64,000 nucleotides of DNA. Origin: Papiliotrema nemorosa. Taxonomy: Eukaryota; Basidiomycota; Tremellomycetes; Tremellales; Rhynchogastremaceae. Shown here piece after piece: positions 46,578-57,791 of this stretch. The translations under genes were made by a program, and so were the position numbers. Numbering within the stretch: position 1 is the first letter of the stretch; each line of letters begins with the position of its first letter. Location of the stretch: the NCBI GenBank assembly GCA_032158125.1, contig JASKOT010000025.1, positions 62,001 through 126,000 on the forward strand. The letters run 5' to 3'. A model generated the notes under the pieces. That model made no database searches, was not told where the DNA came from, and saw only the letters and a list, made by a program, of their open reading frames with translations.

Positions 46578-48631
46578 CTACTCGACATGCTGCACCACAT
46601 CCTTGTTCTTTTCCCTCTCAGAGTGTCCGAAAGAGAATCTGCTCTTGGCAGGTACCTCATCCTGTGAGAATCTCTTGCCAGTAAAGTACTTGTCCGCCTC
46701 GTCGGTTCCAATCTCGGGTAGATCACCTTGTCGACTGACACTGACGGGGTTTCGACCTTCGGCGTATCCGATCGCGAAAATCATATCGAGCTACATAGTC
46801 AGCCTCCGTCAGGGGGTCTCGTAGAACAGGCACTCACCTCTTCCAACGAGTACTTTTTGGTCTCGGGGAAAAAGAGGTAGACACAGGGGAAGATGATGAC
46901 CCCGTTCATAGCCGCAAAGAAGGCATAGGTACCCCATCGGATGTTCGCAAACATGGGTCCTGTAGCCATGACGACGAAAAAGTTGAAGAGCCAATTGGAG
47001 GCTGTCGAGAGGGCATTGGCGGGAGCTCGGATTCGAAGAGGGGTGACTTCGGCGGGGTACAGCCATGTCATTCCTAGCCATCCGACGCTGAACCACGTGT
47101 TGAAGAGGAACAAGCACAGGACCGAGATGCCCTGTGCGGCCTTGTTGCCTTCCTCTGTGATATTGTACAATCCGGCCAGGAGGACCATAGTGGCGCATTG
47201 CAGTAGAGCCGTCCAGTACATCAAAGGTCGACGACCTGCGCTTTCGATGATGAGGATGGCGAAGAGTCTGAGTGTCAGCGGAAGCCACGGATCAAGGAGA
47301 CACACATACGAGGTACCAAAGTAGCAAGTGCCGTTGACACCAGAGATGATTCGGGACATCTTGGCATCGAGACCCATGTCTGTGAGCACCGAAGTGAGGT
47401 AATAAGTGATCAAGCTGTCATCAGTACAAGCTCATCGAGATCGTTCCAGGGCTCACTTGATCCCACCGATCTGTTGGAAACACTGCGCTCCAACGCCCAG
47501 AATCGTCCTTCGGAGATGCTGACTCGGTCCACCAGTCGTCAACTCTCCCAGCGAAAACTCTCCCGCAGATTTGGAAAGGGTCTCCACCATTCCTTGCCAA
47601 GTCTTCACAATCTCCTTGTCATGTACTGTCGTCCCTTCCAGTTGAGCCAAGACGGCGAGAGCCTCTTCATGTCGACCTTTGCTGGCCAACCATCGAGGAG
47701 ACTCGGGAACTCGGAAAGTCCATATGCAGACGATCATGGCGATCGTGAATATGGACTGTAGCGCGATGGGGAACCGCCACGAAATTTCACCATCGGTGAA
47801 GAAGAAACCGAGGTCGACCCAATATGATACCATGATGCCCTGATCTGTCAGTAACCCAAAGTGTTGACCCGTCTGAGGGGAAGGGCGCAGTGCGAAGGCT
47901 CACAAAGGTGATCAGTGATCCGGAGATCAGGACGAGTTTCCCTCGCAAGTGCGGTTTGGCGCATTCGGACTGGTACGCCGGGACAGTCGAAGTGAGGAGT
48001 CCGTTGAAGATACCGTTGAACACTCTCGCCACGCACATCATGGAATAATTGACAGACGCCGCTTGAAGTACCGTTCCCGCGAGAATCCCAAAGCCTCCCC
48101 TTGATAGTCAGTCACAAGTCAACGAAATAAAGGCGACGACGTACCAAACGATTGTTGGTTTACGTCCTAGTTTGTCGCCCACCCACAAATTGGCCAGAGC
48201 TCCAACCATGCATCCAATCTGGTCTGTCGAGTCAGGCACGACCTACGGTACGAGGGATCTAACTCACAAATGGCCACCATGAAACTTTGCAATGTGGCCG
48301 ACCTCGATCCGGCAAAGCCTCCGGCGGTCTGAGGGAACCGGGCTTCAAACGATGGAAGGGTCAATAGCCCAGACATGACTCCTTGATCATAGCCAAACAA
48401 AATGAACTAGTCATCAACACCAGTCGAAATGCGGCGAAAGCGGACACTTACTCCGACACCGGCGACGACATTGACTAAGATTGCCAGGTTTCTCCCTTGA
48501 AGTCGGGATGGCCTGAGATTCGCCGCTCGTTCCCAATCGACTTTGGGCATAGGGTGTCGATTCCCTTTATCATCCACCATGGTCGGTGCTGTCGATTCTC
48601 GACGTTCCGGGTCCATCATCGTGTCGCTCAT
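46578..48631 (-). CDS. Major facilitator sugar transporter (SP family)
   Basis: A multi-exon gene of about 540 residues starting MSDTMMDPERRESTAPTMVD. Spans and signatures: FGYDQGVMSGLLTLPSFEAR (span 1), GALANLWVGDKLGRKPTIVW (loop 2-3 motif), FRVPESPRWLASKGRHEEAL (after span 6), FQQIGGINLITYYLTSVLTD (span 7), IIESAGRRPLMYWTAL, TWLYPAEVTPLRIRAPANAL (span 10) and LFFPETKKYSLEELDMIFAI (end of span 12). These are standard for fungal hexose or lactose-permease type carriers of the plasma membrane. The sequence is clearly different from the other transporter at 33 kb. A TATA box lies about 126 bp upstream. Its position next to NmrA-like, GH105 and permease genes suggests uptake of a sugar released by glycoside hydrolysis; this is inference. 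Confidence 0.9.
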
Positions 48632-48756
48632 TCTGCTTTACTGATGCGATTTATTGTTATTTGGTATATTCGATATATTGGAAGATCCAGGTGAGACTTT
48701 CAAGTAAATAGGTCAGGATACGCGAATGAGCCAGGTCGACGAAGCTCATCGACTTG

Positions 48757-48764
48757 TATATATA
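48757..48764 (-). promoter_or_regulatory. TATA box of the SP-family sugar transporter
   Basis: TATATATA about 126 bp upstream of the minus-strand start codon at 48631. Confidence 0.5.
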
Positions 48765-49824
48765 CCTCCGAAGGATATACAGCTCGCACTGGGCTTCGCT
48801 TGTCACTTTTCATGCTAGGTCACTAGATCACAAGACTCGGTCCGAAAGACGACCCCTTTGGAACTGAGGGGGGAGGACGAGGGGACAAGAGACTCATCAT
48901 GAGTCATAAGTTATCTCGGCAAACTGCACAGATATGTCCGTCAGTCAGGGTTAAGGGATGAGCTGGAATCGCCTCTTCCTCACGTCGCCCCAGCTGGCTC
49001 CACATGATTGTTAGCTCGGTCATTGGAGATTTAGACATGTGTGACGGCTACCGCCGGCATGTTGACGTCAAACGCCGAGCGAGCCAACAAAAACGCCCAG
49101 CAGCGCTGCTACCCGGCGGACATAGCATGGAGAGGGGGAGTTTTCTCCCGCCCGGCACGGAATGGGGATATCGACCCGAAGAGCTGGGCAGTGAAAGACG
49201 ACGTAAGGAGGGAATAGGGAGAAAGAAGCCCCTGTGGAGATGCCAGTGACCCGCAATCTCTCTCCGAGTCGATAGTTACAGGGCGTAGTGCTGCTCGGGA
49301 ACTGGAGGTCATGCTCGACACTAGGGATTCCCAATGGGTGCCTCACAAACTGCACGTACGAGTAGCACACTCAGGAAAGTGAATGCAGTGAGGGACGGCC
49401 TACGGCCAAGGGCGACATGGGCGTTCGCGGACTCGCGAGTTGCCATTATTTCAGGCGAGGGAGTCTCTTCGTCGATTTCCACGCTGTAAGACACATCCCG
49501 CACGATAAGTAGTCCTGACGATCTCATGAGACTTGGCTAGAGACCATCCACACCCTACCAGCCTTGTCCAACGAATCGACAACTGGCGATGTCAAGTATT
49601 ATTTAATGTCCAAGTGCCCGTCGGCCTACGTTTGACGTCATTCGCAGAGGCGCCCTTTGACCCGTCGGCTCCCAGTACGAGTAATGTACTTCATGTCACC
49701 AATGTAGTATCAGACGCCTTCGGGCCAGTTGACAGCGTCAGTTGGCAGTTGTCTATCGACCTGAACCATCCTCAATCCACTGGAAATTCACACTGACCGG
49801 CGGCCGTCGAACGTGGTTGAAAGG

Positions 49825-49830
49825 TATAAA
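49825..49830 (+). promoter_or_regulatory. TATA box of the NmrA-like gene
   Basis: TATAAA about 55 bp upstream of the start codon at 49884; a short leader is implied. Confidence 0.5.
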
Positions 49831-49883
49831 GGACCTCATCGGTACCCATTGGGTATCAGCATTCAGCAAACAACATCTACAAT

Positions 49884-50767
49884 ATGAGTCCAGCAGTCCT
49901 TGTTATCGGTGCCAATGGTAGGTAACGCTCCCAGGGATGGAGCTCATGTTCAGGACAAGTCGGCTCAGCGACCGTCAGAGCAGCTTTACAACGTTCTTAC
50001 CCGACATATGCCTTTCTCCGTAACCCTTCGAAACTACCCGCCGACCTATCTTCCAATTCTTCCCTGCAGGTCGTACAAGGAGACGCTAAAGATTCCCAAG
50101 CTCTGAAAGCAGCACTGTCAAAGAAGAATCCTCCCATCGATGCGGTGGTGATCACCGCTCCCATGGGCGATATGAGAGGAAGGAGAAGTGGATATGAAGA
50201 GATCAACCAGAAGATCATCGAGGCTGTTCAAGCGGAACAGAAAGAATCGGGGAGGAAGATCAAAGTCTGGATGATGGCTGGGTCAGCTATTCTGGAACAT
50301 CCAGAGATTCCTGGGAAATACCTAAACGAGCTGTAAGGACCTCGATGATAAGTGGAGGGGCCAGCTGATGCATAGGATGCCGATGACTTTTTACCCAGAG
50401 TATGGGCATACTATCCGATTTTTAGAAGAAAAGGCCAAAGATGTACATTGGACAATCAACGCCCCCGCATTGATCAAGAAAGGACAGGTGAGTGGTGTGT
50501 GATGACACGCCATGGCAAGCTGAGGTACAGCCTGTGGGACCGCTCGTCGAGAGTATCACTACACCGCCATTATGGAAGAAACCATTTGCTTTTACCAGGT
50601 GGATTCCGTTCAAGCTTGGATATGCGGGAAATACAATGTACAACTGGACCACCCAGAATATCACCTTCCAATCATTGGGAGAGTATATGGTGGATAACTT
50701 GGATCTCACCGATCGATTGCGGCATAAGCGGGTGGGAGTGTTGGAGGATCCCAATGCGAAGCAGTAG
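49884..50767 (+). CDS. NAD(P)-binding atypical SDR, NmrA-like oxidoreductase
   Basis: Exons join to about 245 residues. A first exon (49884-49918) ends within the Rossmann Gly motif; after a 36-nt intron it reads MSPAVLVIGANGQVGSATVR, giving GxNGxxG. Next is TYAFLRNPSKL, then LQVVQGDAKDSQALKAALSK, AVVITAPMGDMRGRRSGYEE, and KVWMMAGSAILEHPEIPGKY. The NmrA/NAD(P)H-binding families share this organisation, with a GDAxD pattern binding near the adenine and a degenerate active site. The C-terminal part (KPFAFTRWIPFKLGYAGNTM) is predicted to bind substrate. It may be a reductase of a sugar- or aldehyde-derived compound or a redox sensor. It sits between a transporter and GH105. Confidence 0.8.
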
Positions 50768-50974
50768 TGATTGCGATAGCTACGCCGCCTAGTTCCAACG
50801 CCCTCAGCGCCAGAGTAGAACTAGGCAAAAGGCGATGCGCTCAGCAGGTAAGCTGCGACGCGCATGAGCTTCGGTGCAACCAACATAGATGAGATGCATG
50901 TCAACCAGAACTGATTCTTCTCAATGTTCAGCGACAGTTCAGACCACAATAGTGCTGGCATTGGTCGAGCTCAA

Positions 50975-52299
50975 TTACGCGTGTACACCCTGGAGTCTCT
51001 CCCACTCCACCAATGCCAACATGGCCAAAGCCTGGCCGTAGGGCATAGACGTGATCGGAATATCCTTGTAGAATTGGAGATTTGGACCCATGGCGGTTCC
51101 GAATGAGACTTGGGAGACTTCTCCAGTCTCGTCAATCTGCGCGAGAACCCCTTGCAGTCCTATCAGAGCTGTTTGGAGATACCCCTCGGAAGGGATCAAG
51201 CCCTAGCTTATCAGCGTACAGCGTTGTAGGGATAGCGTTCCACTCACTAGCCTGATACCTGCCAAGATACCCGCGACGAATCCAGCGGCAGCGGAAGTCT
51301 CAACGTAACTCGTGGGATCCACGATCAAAGTATGCCACAACCCCGTAGCTTTATCTTGGTGCTGTACCAACGCATCCACCTGCCTCTTCCAGGCTGATAC
51401 CAAGGTCCTGTAAATCGGGTCGGTCTTGGGTAGTCGATCGCCTAAAATCTCTAAGAAGATGGGGATGGCAGTGGTGATCCAGCAGTTTCCCCTGGCCCAT
51501 AATGCTCGAGCGAAATTGTGCCCTCCACTCCCTTCAAAACACCATCCGTGGAACCAGAGACCGGTAGTGGTATCCATGAGGTATTGCACATGTAAGAGGA
51601 ATTGGAATTTCGCTTCTTCAATGTAATGAGGTCGATTGAGGAGGATGCCGATCTGAGCAAGGGGGATGACGGACATCATGAGTGTATCGTCCCATAATTG
51701 TTGATCATGCAACGCAACATAGGTCACTGGGATCAGTGCCGTACCTTCAAGTGCACAATGGTGAGACTCACTATGCTGGAGACCACCCTCCTTGGTACGT
51801 GGGAGCTCATTCATGATCCACTCTGCCCATTCATCGCACCAAGCCAACCACCGCTCATCTTTCACCGACCCATCCGCCAAAAACGCCGACAAGCAGTAAA
51901 AAGGCGACATGGTGTTGATGTTTTTGGGCGCGCCTTGACCTTTGGTCACGGTATACTGATGCTCGAACCAGTCCATCGCTGTCTTTTTGGAGTATTGTGC
52001 CGACGCTTCTTTGGGATGTAATGCGGCATGCTGGGGTGAGCGAGTGAGTTGCGCCAAGACTTACATGGTAGAGTGCAGTGGTAGCTACTCCGTGAGTCCA
52101 TTCCCATCCTTTCCAACCTTTCGTGTCCACCAGTGTCCCGTCCGCCACTGAAAGTCAGCCATGGACTCCTTAGCGAGTGGGACTTACGGGGAAGCAAGAA
52201 TTGACCAGTCTCATCGACAATGTTGACCAGTCCGTCGGTCAAGAGCCGGATGAGCTGTTCCGCCCTTTCCACCGTGAGCTGTTGGTTCTCGATCGACAT
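50975..52299 (-). CDS. GH105-family unsaturated glycuronyl (rhamnogalacturonyl) hydrolase
   Basis: A multi-exon gene of about 375 residues from MSIENQQLTVERAEQLIRLL to LQGVHA. The (alpha/alpha)6-barrel signatures are GWKGWEWTHGVATTALYH, the turn region WAEWIMNELPRTKEGGLQH, the active-site block LWDDTLMMSVIPLAQIGIL, and EGSGGHNFARALWARGNCW. Next come ETSAAAGFVAGILAGIRL and a last helical repeat, SMPYGQALAMLALVEWERL. These correspond to YteR/YesR-type enzymes. They hydrolyse the unsaturated uronic acid left at the end of pectin or rhamnogalacturonan fragments after lyase cleavage. There is no signal peptide, so the enzyme is probably intracellular, fitting uptake of oligosaccharides. It is divergent from the ACS-family permease. 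Confidence 0.87.
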
Positions 52300-53116
52300 G
52301 GCTTCTAAAATTTGCTGCGCTGTAAAGTCTTACTGGCTAGGGATCACGTCGACCAAATTGCTGTTGCACCTGATCAGAGAGATAATTCTAGGACTGCTCG
52401 GTATGAACACAAGGCGAGATGATATCAAGTCGGCCACTTTGCATCCGGTCCCAGCGGGCCGTCAGCGTCGGTGTATTCATCACCCGACGCACAAGGACAA
52501 CCGTCTCGCTGCGAGAAGCGCGGTCTTGGCTTTACGGAGTCATAGCGTGCATCCCACCAGCACCAAGGTCTTCGGGTCGGACTGATATTAAGGCGAAATC
52601 GCCGGGTACGGAGATGAACGGTCCGCCATCCGGCCCGGACACTGTGCACCAATAGTGTGAGCCACGTCACTCGAGTCTTGCCTCTAGCTTGCTACGTTGC
52701 TGTCGAGGGGGGATTGCTGTGAAACCTTCCAATAATAATTGATGCCCTGGTGGCCTACAACTCACGGTGACCCCGCACTCCCCTCTCCTTCCATTTCCCT
52801 CCAGTCCTTCCCTCTCCTCTCCACTCAGGTGAGACTGCAGAGGTACAATTCAGTTCCAGGGGTTTATTTTTGGTCCACGCTAACTTCTTGGCCCTCGGGG
52901 ATCATGCTCATTATTCGCTGAGCAACAAGTGGGTGACCCTAAAACCCCTTGGGGCCAGCATGATTCGTCAGACTTACCTCTGCCCGCTGACTTGTCCGTC
53001 CGGGGTAAGAGATGTCCCGAATATACCTATTCCCCGACGATTCCCAGGTTTCGCACAGGTATAAGAAGCAGTACCTCTTCGAGACTACTCACCCCACTAA
53101 ATACTCTGTATTCGAC
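52300..53116. promoter_or_regulatory. Divergent promoter between GH105 and ACS-family permease
   Basis: About 815 bp with no supported gene. On the GH105 side at 52572-52638 there is a concentration of CGG/CCG triplets, including CGGTCCG (52619-52625) and CCGGCCCGG (52630-52638). Zn2Cys6 regulators usually bind pairs of such triplets. This is suggestive only. Confidence 0.4.
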
Positions 53117-54925
53117 ATGTCTGGAACAGGAGAAAAAGACATCGAAGCTGTCCCTGCTCACGTTGAACATCCCATCGACGAAGGGATGACAACTACCAAG
53201 AGGACCGTCAACAATCAGATGGATGAAGCCGCGAGGATCTTGGCTGAAGCTGGACAACGTGATTATCCCTTGGCGGATCGAAAGCGGGTTTTACGCCGAA
53301 TCGATCTATACGTGTGTCTGCCCATGTGCTTGGTCTACTTCTTGCAGCAGCTCGACAAGTCTTCCGTCTCGTGAGTCTTGCCGAGGCGGGTGAACAGTAC
53401 TGACGAGCAGCTACGCTGCGGTGTTCGATTTGCAGAAACTCACAAACCTCCATGGGACAGAATACTCGTGGCTCACCTCGGGAGTATACTGTGCGCAACT
53501 ACTGCTTCAAGGTGTCTCGGCATACGCTCTGATCGTCTTGCCCGTCAAATACTGGGTCATGTTCAACATGATCTCCTGTGAGTGGCATGCATCACCACAC
53601 AGATCCTGCGCTGACCACAAAGGGTCCATTGTAACCTGTTGCACTGCTGCTGCGAAAAACTTCACTGGTCTCATCATCTGTCGAGTCCTTCTGGGTGCAT
53701 TCGAAGCGACCATCCTGCCCTCTTTCGTTTTCATCAGTGAGCAAATCAGAATCCTCTTAGCTCGAGGTAGGCTGATATCCAGCCCAAATGTGGTGGACTC
53801 GACGAGAACAATCGTACCGCACCATCGCCTGGCAAATTGCCAACTCTTGCGCGGCCATCTTTGGACCTCTTCTTTCGTACGGTATCGGCCATGCCACGTC
53901 GGGCGGATTGGAGTCGTACCAAGGGATCTTCATCTTTATGGGCGCCCTGTCACTCGGAATCAGTCCCCTCGTGTGGTACCTCTTGCCCAACTCGCCTACT
54001 ACCGCTAAATTCCTCCGACGAGGCGACGACAGACTGATCGCCCTGGAGCGTATTCGAGAGAACAACACGGGTACAAAATCGACTGTATGGAAGTGGGATC
54101 AGTTCTGGGAGACTGTCAAAGATCCCAAGACCTACCTATGGGCAGGAATGTTCCTGTGAGTCTCATTCTTGGCGAAAGGCGTGTATTGATTTTAGATGCT
54201 GCGCCATTCCCTCAGGCGGTATCGGCGCCTTTGGTGGTCTCATCACTAAAGGATTCGGATTCTCGTCTTTCGAATCGATCCTTATGCAGATCCCAACTGG
54301 AGTAATCGGAATTCTCACCCTTCTCACAACCATCTTCATCACCAACCGTTTCCGACTTCGTTTCCCCGTCATCGCCATTCTCTGCATTTTCCCCATTGCA
54401 GGCGCGTCCGCGCTCGTCAAGGTACCTAGGAGCCAGACAGGGGGTTTGCTCGCTGCTTACTACATTGCATACCCATTTTCGGGTATTCAACCTTTACTCT
54501 ATTCTTGGGCAAATTTGAACGCTGCCGGATCGACCAAACGAGTGACCACCACCGCCATCATGTTCGTCTTTCAATGCGCTGGTAATATTATAGGGCCGCA
54601 AGTGTACCTGCAGCGAGAGAACCCAACGTATCATACGGGTCTTTACGTCGATATAGCCTGTTGGGCCATTCTCGCCACTTTGGCCACAACCCAAGGATTG
54701 TACCTAGGATACCTCAATCGCAAGCAGGAAAGAAGGAGGGCTACACTGGGACTGCCGGAGAAGCTGCAGGACATCTCCCTGATGCGAGCGGATGAGGCGG
54801 ATGCGTATCGTGCATCGTTGACCGCTTCATTGGCGGCTCAAGGAGTGGATGAAGGAACGCTTTTCGCCAACTCGTTTGAGGATATGACGGATTTCCAAAA
54901 CCCAATGTTTATGTACGTATTGTAG
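53117..54925 (+). CDS. Major facilitator permease, ACS (Dal5/TNA1-like) family
   Basis: A multi-exon gene of about 510 residues; I start at MSGTGEKDIEAVPAHVEHPI (53117) although the frame is open to 53012. Signatures: RRIDLYVCLPMCLVYFLQQL then DKSSVSYAAVFDLQKLTNLH (span 1 block), YSWLTSGVYCAQLLLQGVSA, NFTGLIICRVLLGAFEATIL (span 4), SQMWWTRREQSYRTIAWQIA, and LPNSPTTAKFLRRGDDRLIA (after span 6). The later spans have ITKGFGFSSFESILMQIPTG and NLNAAGSTKRVTTTAIMFVF. This is the anion/cation symporter family: allantoate, nicotinate, pantothenate or organic-acid carriers, and several fungal uronate or sugar-acid carriers. It lies in the plasma membrane. Its divergent pairing with GH105 suggests a negatively charged substrate, such as a uronic acid or its oligomer; this is inference. 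Confidence 0.88.
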
Positions 54926-55227
54926 TCCAGGTCTGGTAGCCTTCGTCGCGTGTGCTGTTTGAAAGAGGGGCTATGCATGGATACGAGGGAGCATGCATCA
55001 GAAGCTAGGATAGAGGTTAAATGAAATGTGCCACATTCATTCGGGTGAAGGTTTAGCCGAAAACTTCGGATAAATACACACAAAATAAATCCCAATCAAG
55101 AAATACTCTGCGAGGCGGTATCCCCCGCCTTCTCGGATATCGCCTGCCGGCAACCTCGTCACGTGATCAGTCACAACCATCAGGCGTGTTCATCCACTTG
55201 ACATCTTTGACAGTGTGACACCTCGAC
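54926..55227. other. Intergenic region between permease and EMC7
   Basis: About 300 bp on the plus strand, no gene seen; it holds the permease 3' region and the EMC7 promoter. Confidence 0.5.
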
Positions 55228-56111
55228 ATGCATCGCACATCCCTCCTGGCGCTTCTGTGAGTAGCTGCCGGCCTCGCTGATGCTTCCTTACGCGCAGAGC
55301 GCTTCCCTTGGCATGGTGCATCGATATCACAGGTCGTGTAACTCTCGACCCTTTCCCCAACCACCTCTTACCGATCGGCAGCAGGGTTGTCCTTGACCAC
55401 GGCGCGCAGTCGGCTCTGATACTACAGGATGGGTCTTACACCCTGTACGTAACGATTGCATTGCCTGCTTTAAGGTGAAGAGCTGATTGACTCTAGACGC
55501 GGGGTGAACGACGGTGAACACCTCGTTCAACCTCTCATCCCCGGTTACACCGCACCTGCAGTGAGTGGCCCCTTCATTCGCTCGCGCGTATCATTCCCAA
55601 TTTTACTCACTAATCCGTAGACCCTGTACACTATCCAAAACACGACCATTCACGCGCAGACATACTACCCCTCGAAACTCCCTCTCCCGCTCACCACACC
55701 TTCTATCCCACTCCCACTCACAGTCACTCCGACCCCGGAAAACTATTACACCTCTCCACAGGGTATGAACATCTTTGGCATGTTGAAATCCCCAATGGTC
55801 CTCATGGTCTTGTTCAGTGGGATCTTGCTATTCGCCATGCCGAAATTGATGTCTATGATGGAGATGGATCCAGAGATGGCTAGGGATGTAGCGGAAACGA
55901 GAAAGAAGATGCAGGGAATGCAAAATATGGACTTTATGGGGTCGTAAGGGCCTCTCACTGTATATAAGATGCGATGCTGATGTTCAGATTGTCCTCCATG
56001 TTGGCGGGTGAGGCGGCTGGTGACGCCAAGGCCGTAGCGGTCAACCCAGGAGCCACGGCGTCAAGCGGTGGATCTGGAAATGGTGCCAAGCAGAGACGGA
56101 AAGGGAGATGA
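55228..56111 (+). CDS. EMC7: ER membrane protein complex subunit 7 (EMC7)
   Basis: Five exons join. The start MHRTSLLALLALPLAWC is a signal peptide formed across an intron. The lumenal beta-sandwich follows: IDITGRVTLDPFPNHLLPIG, SRVVLDHGAQSALILQDGSY, TLRGVNDGEHLVQPLIPG, and YTIQNTTIHAQTYYPSKLP. Then comes the conserved membrane-proximal block NYYTSPQGMNIFGMLKSPMV and one transmembrane helix (LMVLFSGILLFAMPKLMSMM). The cytosolic tail MEMDPEMARDVAETRKKMQG is followed by a variable Ala/Gly/Ser end. EMC7 is part of the ER complex that inserts tail-anchored and multi-span proteins. The length (about 220 residues) and domain order match the family. Confidence 0.9.
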
Positions 56112-56219
56112 TTTGCGGCGTCGAATCGCTCAGCATCTGTGCCTCTGCCAGTGTCGAGATTACAATCTGCATACGTGTATCAAGACTAATCATACACCAA
56201 CTTCTCGACCTTCTCCATC

Positions 56220-57791
56220 TCACCACGGTTGCAAGATTCCGTAACCACTCCCACTGACCCGACTCATCTCCGGCGATGCTGGGCGAGTGATCAAAGGCGA
56301 CATTGGAGACGAGGCCCCACTCCACTCCATATCCGACATGACCGAATCCAAGTCGTCGTCTTCGCTGGGAGGTGAAGACCAGATGATAGAACCTCCCTCT
56401 GAATCCGTGGGATCCAGATCCGACGACCATGCGACCGAAGCATCAAGTCCATCTTCGGCAACCTCAAACGACATGGCCGAATCGTGCATTTCCATGCGTG
56501 GGAAGATGAGCTCTTCCACTTGATCCTGGTCGTACTGATCCATTTCTGCGGAAAATGCCTGGTACATGGCGGGGGTCAAGGTCGACGAGGCGTATACTGG
56601 CGAATCGACATGTGGGAGGTCGTCCAGGGTGCCGTGATATGAGCCTTCGACTGATGACAATGTTGACATGGCAGACTCGTCGGGCTGGGCTGGCGAGTCG
56701 TCCTCGACAACCAGCGGGAGTCCAACTCCATCCCACCTTTCCTTCATCTCCTCCGTCTCGCTTGGCGTCAGAGGCTTTGACTCCACAATCCTGAACCAAT
56801 CGCCTTGAGCTAGACTCTCGCCTAGTATCGCACGGACATTGGCGACTGAGCGGGAGGGGAACACGACATGCAGGACGTCCACGATTCCATCTCCAGCTCG
56901 TTCCACCCACATCTGAGCTGCAAGCTCCCCTTCCTCGCGGAGCAGACCATACGATTCCAGCTTGGCGAGCAGGGGAATGACCCGATGGGTTGCGTGGAGG
57001 CTGTACATTTCGCTGATGGCGGTGATACCTTTCAGCAGACCGGCCATGATGTTCAGTCCGATCTCGGCATCCCTGTACGGCACATCGGTCATGGGCAGGA
57101 GAATGTCGTCGAGCGAGGGGTCGAGGGCGATGGTGAGCGTGGTGGTGACGCCTAGAGTGACCAGCTGTTCCGGCATGATGGGCTCTTCGACCGTGGCGAC
57201 TTTTTGTTGGAATGGAAAGTAAAAATCGACCGAGCTGATCGAAGGTGTTCGTCGACCAATGTCAGGGCAGTTCATCCTGGGTGGCCGTCGTTTGTTGGCT
57301 CGTCGTCGATTGACCCGTCGAGGAGGGAACGAGTCGTATCGGGTAGCTTTGGGGAATTTCTCCCTCTCGGTATCGAACCCGATGAGTGATCTCAGAATCA
57401 CATGGGTATTCTGCACGCCGCGAGATGTAAACGTCGAAGAGTAGCTCCTCGCAGATCCCAGTCCGACCTGACTGACCATGGCAGGTCCATGGGGTGCTTG
57501 ACGAGGTAATCGGAACCCTTGATTCCGCACAGTCATAGAGGCCCTCTGCATCGGGTTGAGCGGGATCGTCTGTAGGGCGAATCGAGGTGGCTGTCGAATG
57601 GCAAAGGTGGGTGAAGAGAGGGAGGGGAAAGTTTCGTACAATACGTGTCGGACAGACAGGGCATTATGTCGAGCGAGGTTTATAGCTCTTTGGGTGAGGT
57701 TGGGTTTGATATTCTGGACGACGGCTTGACGAGCTGTTGATGCTGCTCGTTTGAGCACCGTCGTCCAGGAGGTTGAGCTGAATGGCGGCAT
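56220..57791 (-). CDS. Unrecognised probable mitochondrial protein, 523 aa, intronless
   Basis: A single exon from MPPFSSTSWTTVLKRAASTA to GYGILQPW. The first about 120 residues are rich in Arg, Ser, Ala and Thr with almost no acids, as in a mitochondrial presequence. A basic segment follows (PPRRVNRRRANKRRPPRMN). The middle (LVTLGVTTTLTIALDPSLDD, EIGLNIMAGLLKGITAISEM, RVIPLLAKLESYGLLREEGE) is helical and likely folded. The last 150 residues are acidic and Ser-rich with low complexity. I do not recognise a family. In a gene-dense, intron-rich region a 1.6-kb intronless gene stands out. It is convergent with EMC7 and divergent from the ABHD11-like gene. Confidence 0.7.
   Translation of the reverse strand: MPPFSSTSWTTVLKRAASTARQAVVQNIKPNLTQRAINLARHNALSVRHVLYETFPSLSSPTFAIRQPPRFALQTIPLNPMQRASMTVRNQGFRLPRQAPHGPAMVSQVGLGSARSYSSTFTSRGVQNTHVILRSLIGFDTEREKFPKATRYDSFPPRRVNRRRANKRRPPRMNCPDIGRRTPSISSVDFYFPFQQKVATVEEPIMPEQLVTLGVTTTLTIALDPSLDDILLPMTDVPYRDAEIGLNIMAGLLKGITAISEMYSLHATHRVIPLLAKLESYGLLREEGELAAQMWVERAGDGIVDVLHVVFPSRSVANVRAILGESLAQGDWFRIVESKPLTPSETEEMKERWDGVGLPLVVEDDSPAQPDESAMSTLSSVEGSYHGTLDDLPHVDSPVYASSTLTPAMYQAFSAEMDQYDQDQVEELIFPRMEMHDSAMSFEVAEDGLDASVAWSSDLDPTDSEGGSIIWSSPPSEDDDLDSVMSDMEWSGASSPMSPLITRPASPEMSRVSGSGYGILQPW

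Larger units (their letters stand above)
48632..49883. promoter_or_regulatory. Long divergent promoter between sugar transporter and NmrA-like gene
   Basis: 1.25 kb with no gene, flanked by divergent starts, each with its own TATA box. Such length contrasts with 200-400 bp for most divergent pairs in this window and suggests several regulator sites, though I cannot identify a specific operator. Confidence 0.45.

Noticed and set aside
46941..47324. Plus-strand 127-codon frame within the sugar transporter
   Set aside because: It is antisense to transporter exons with no motif.
53012..53116. Upstream in-frame start MSRIYLFPDD for the ACS permease
   Set aside because: The extra 35 residues look like untranslated leader; the downstream MSGTGEKDIEA start fits the acidic N terminus usual for the family.
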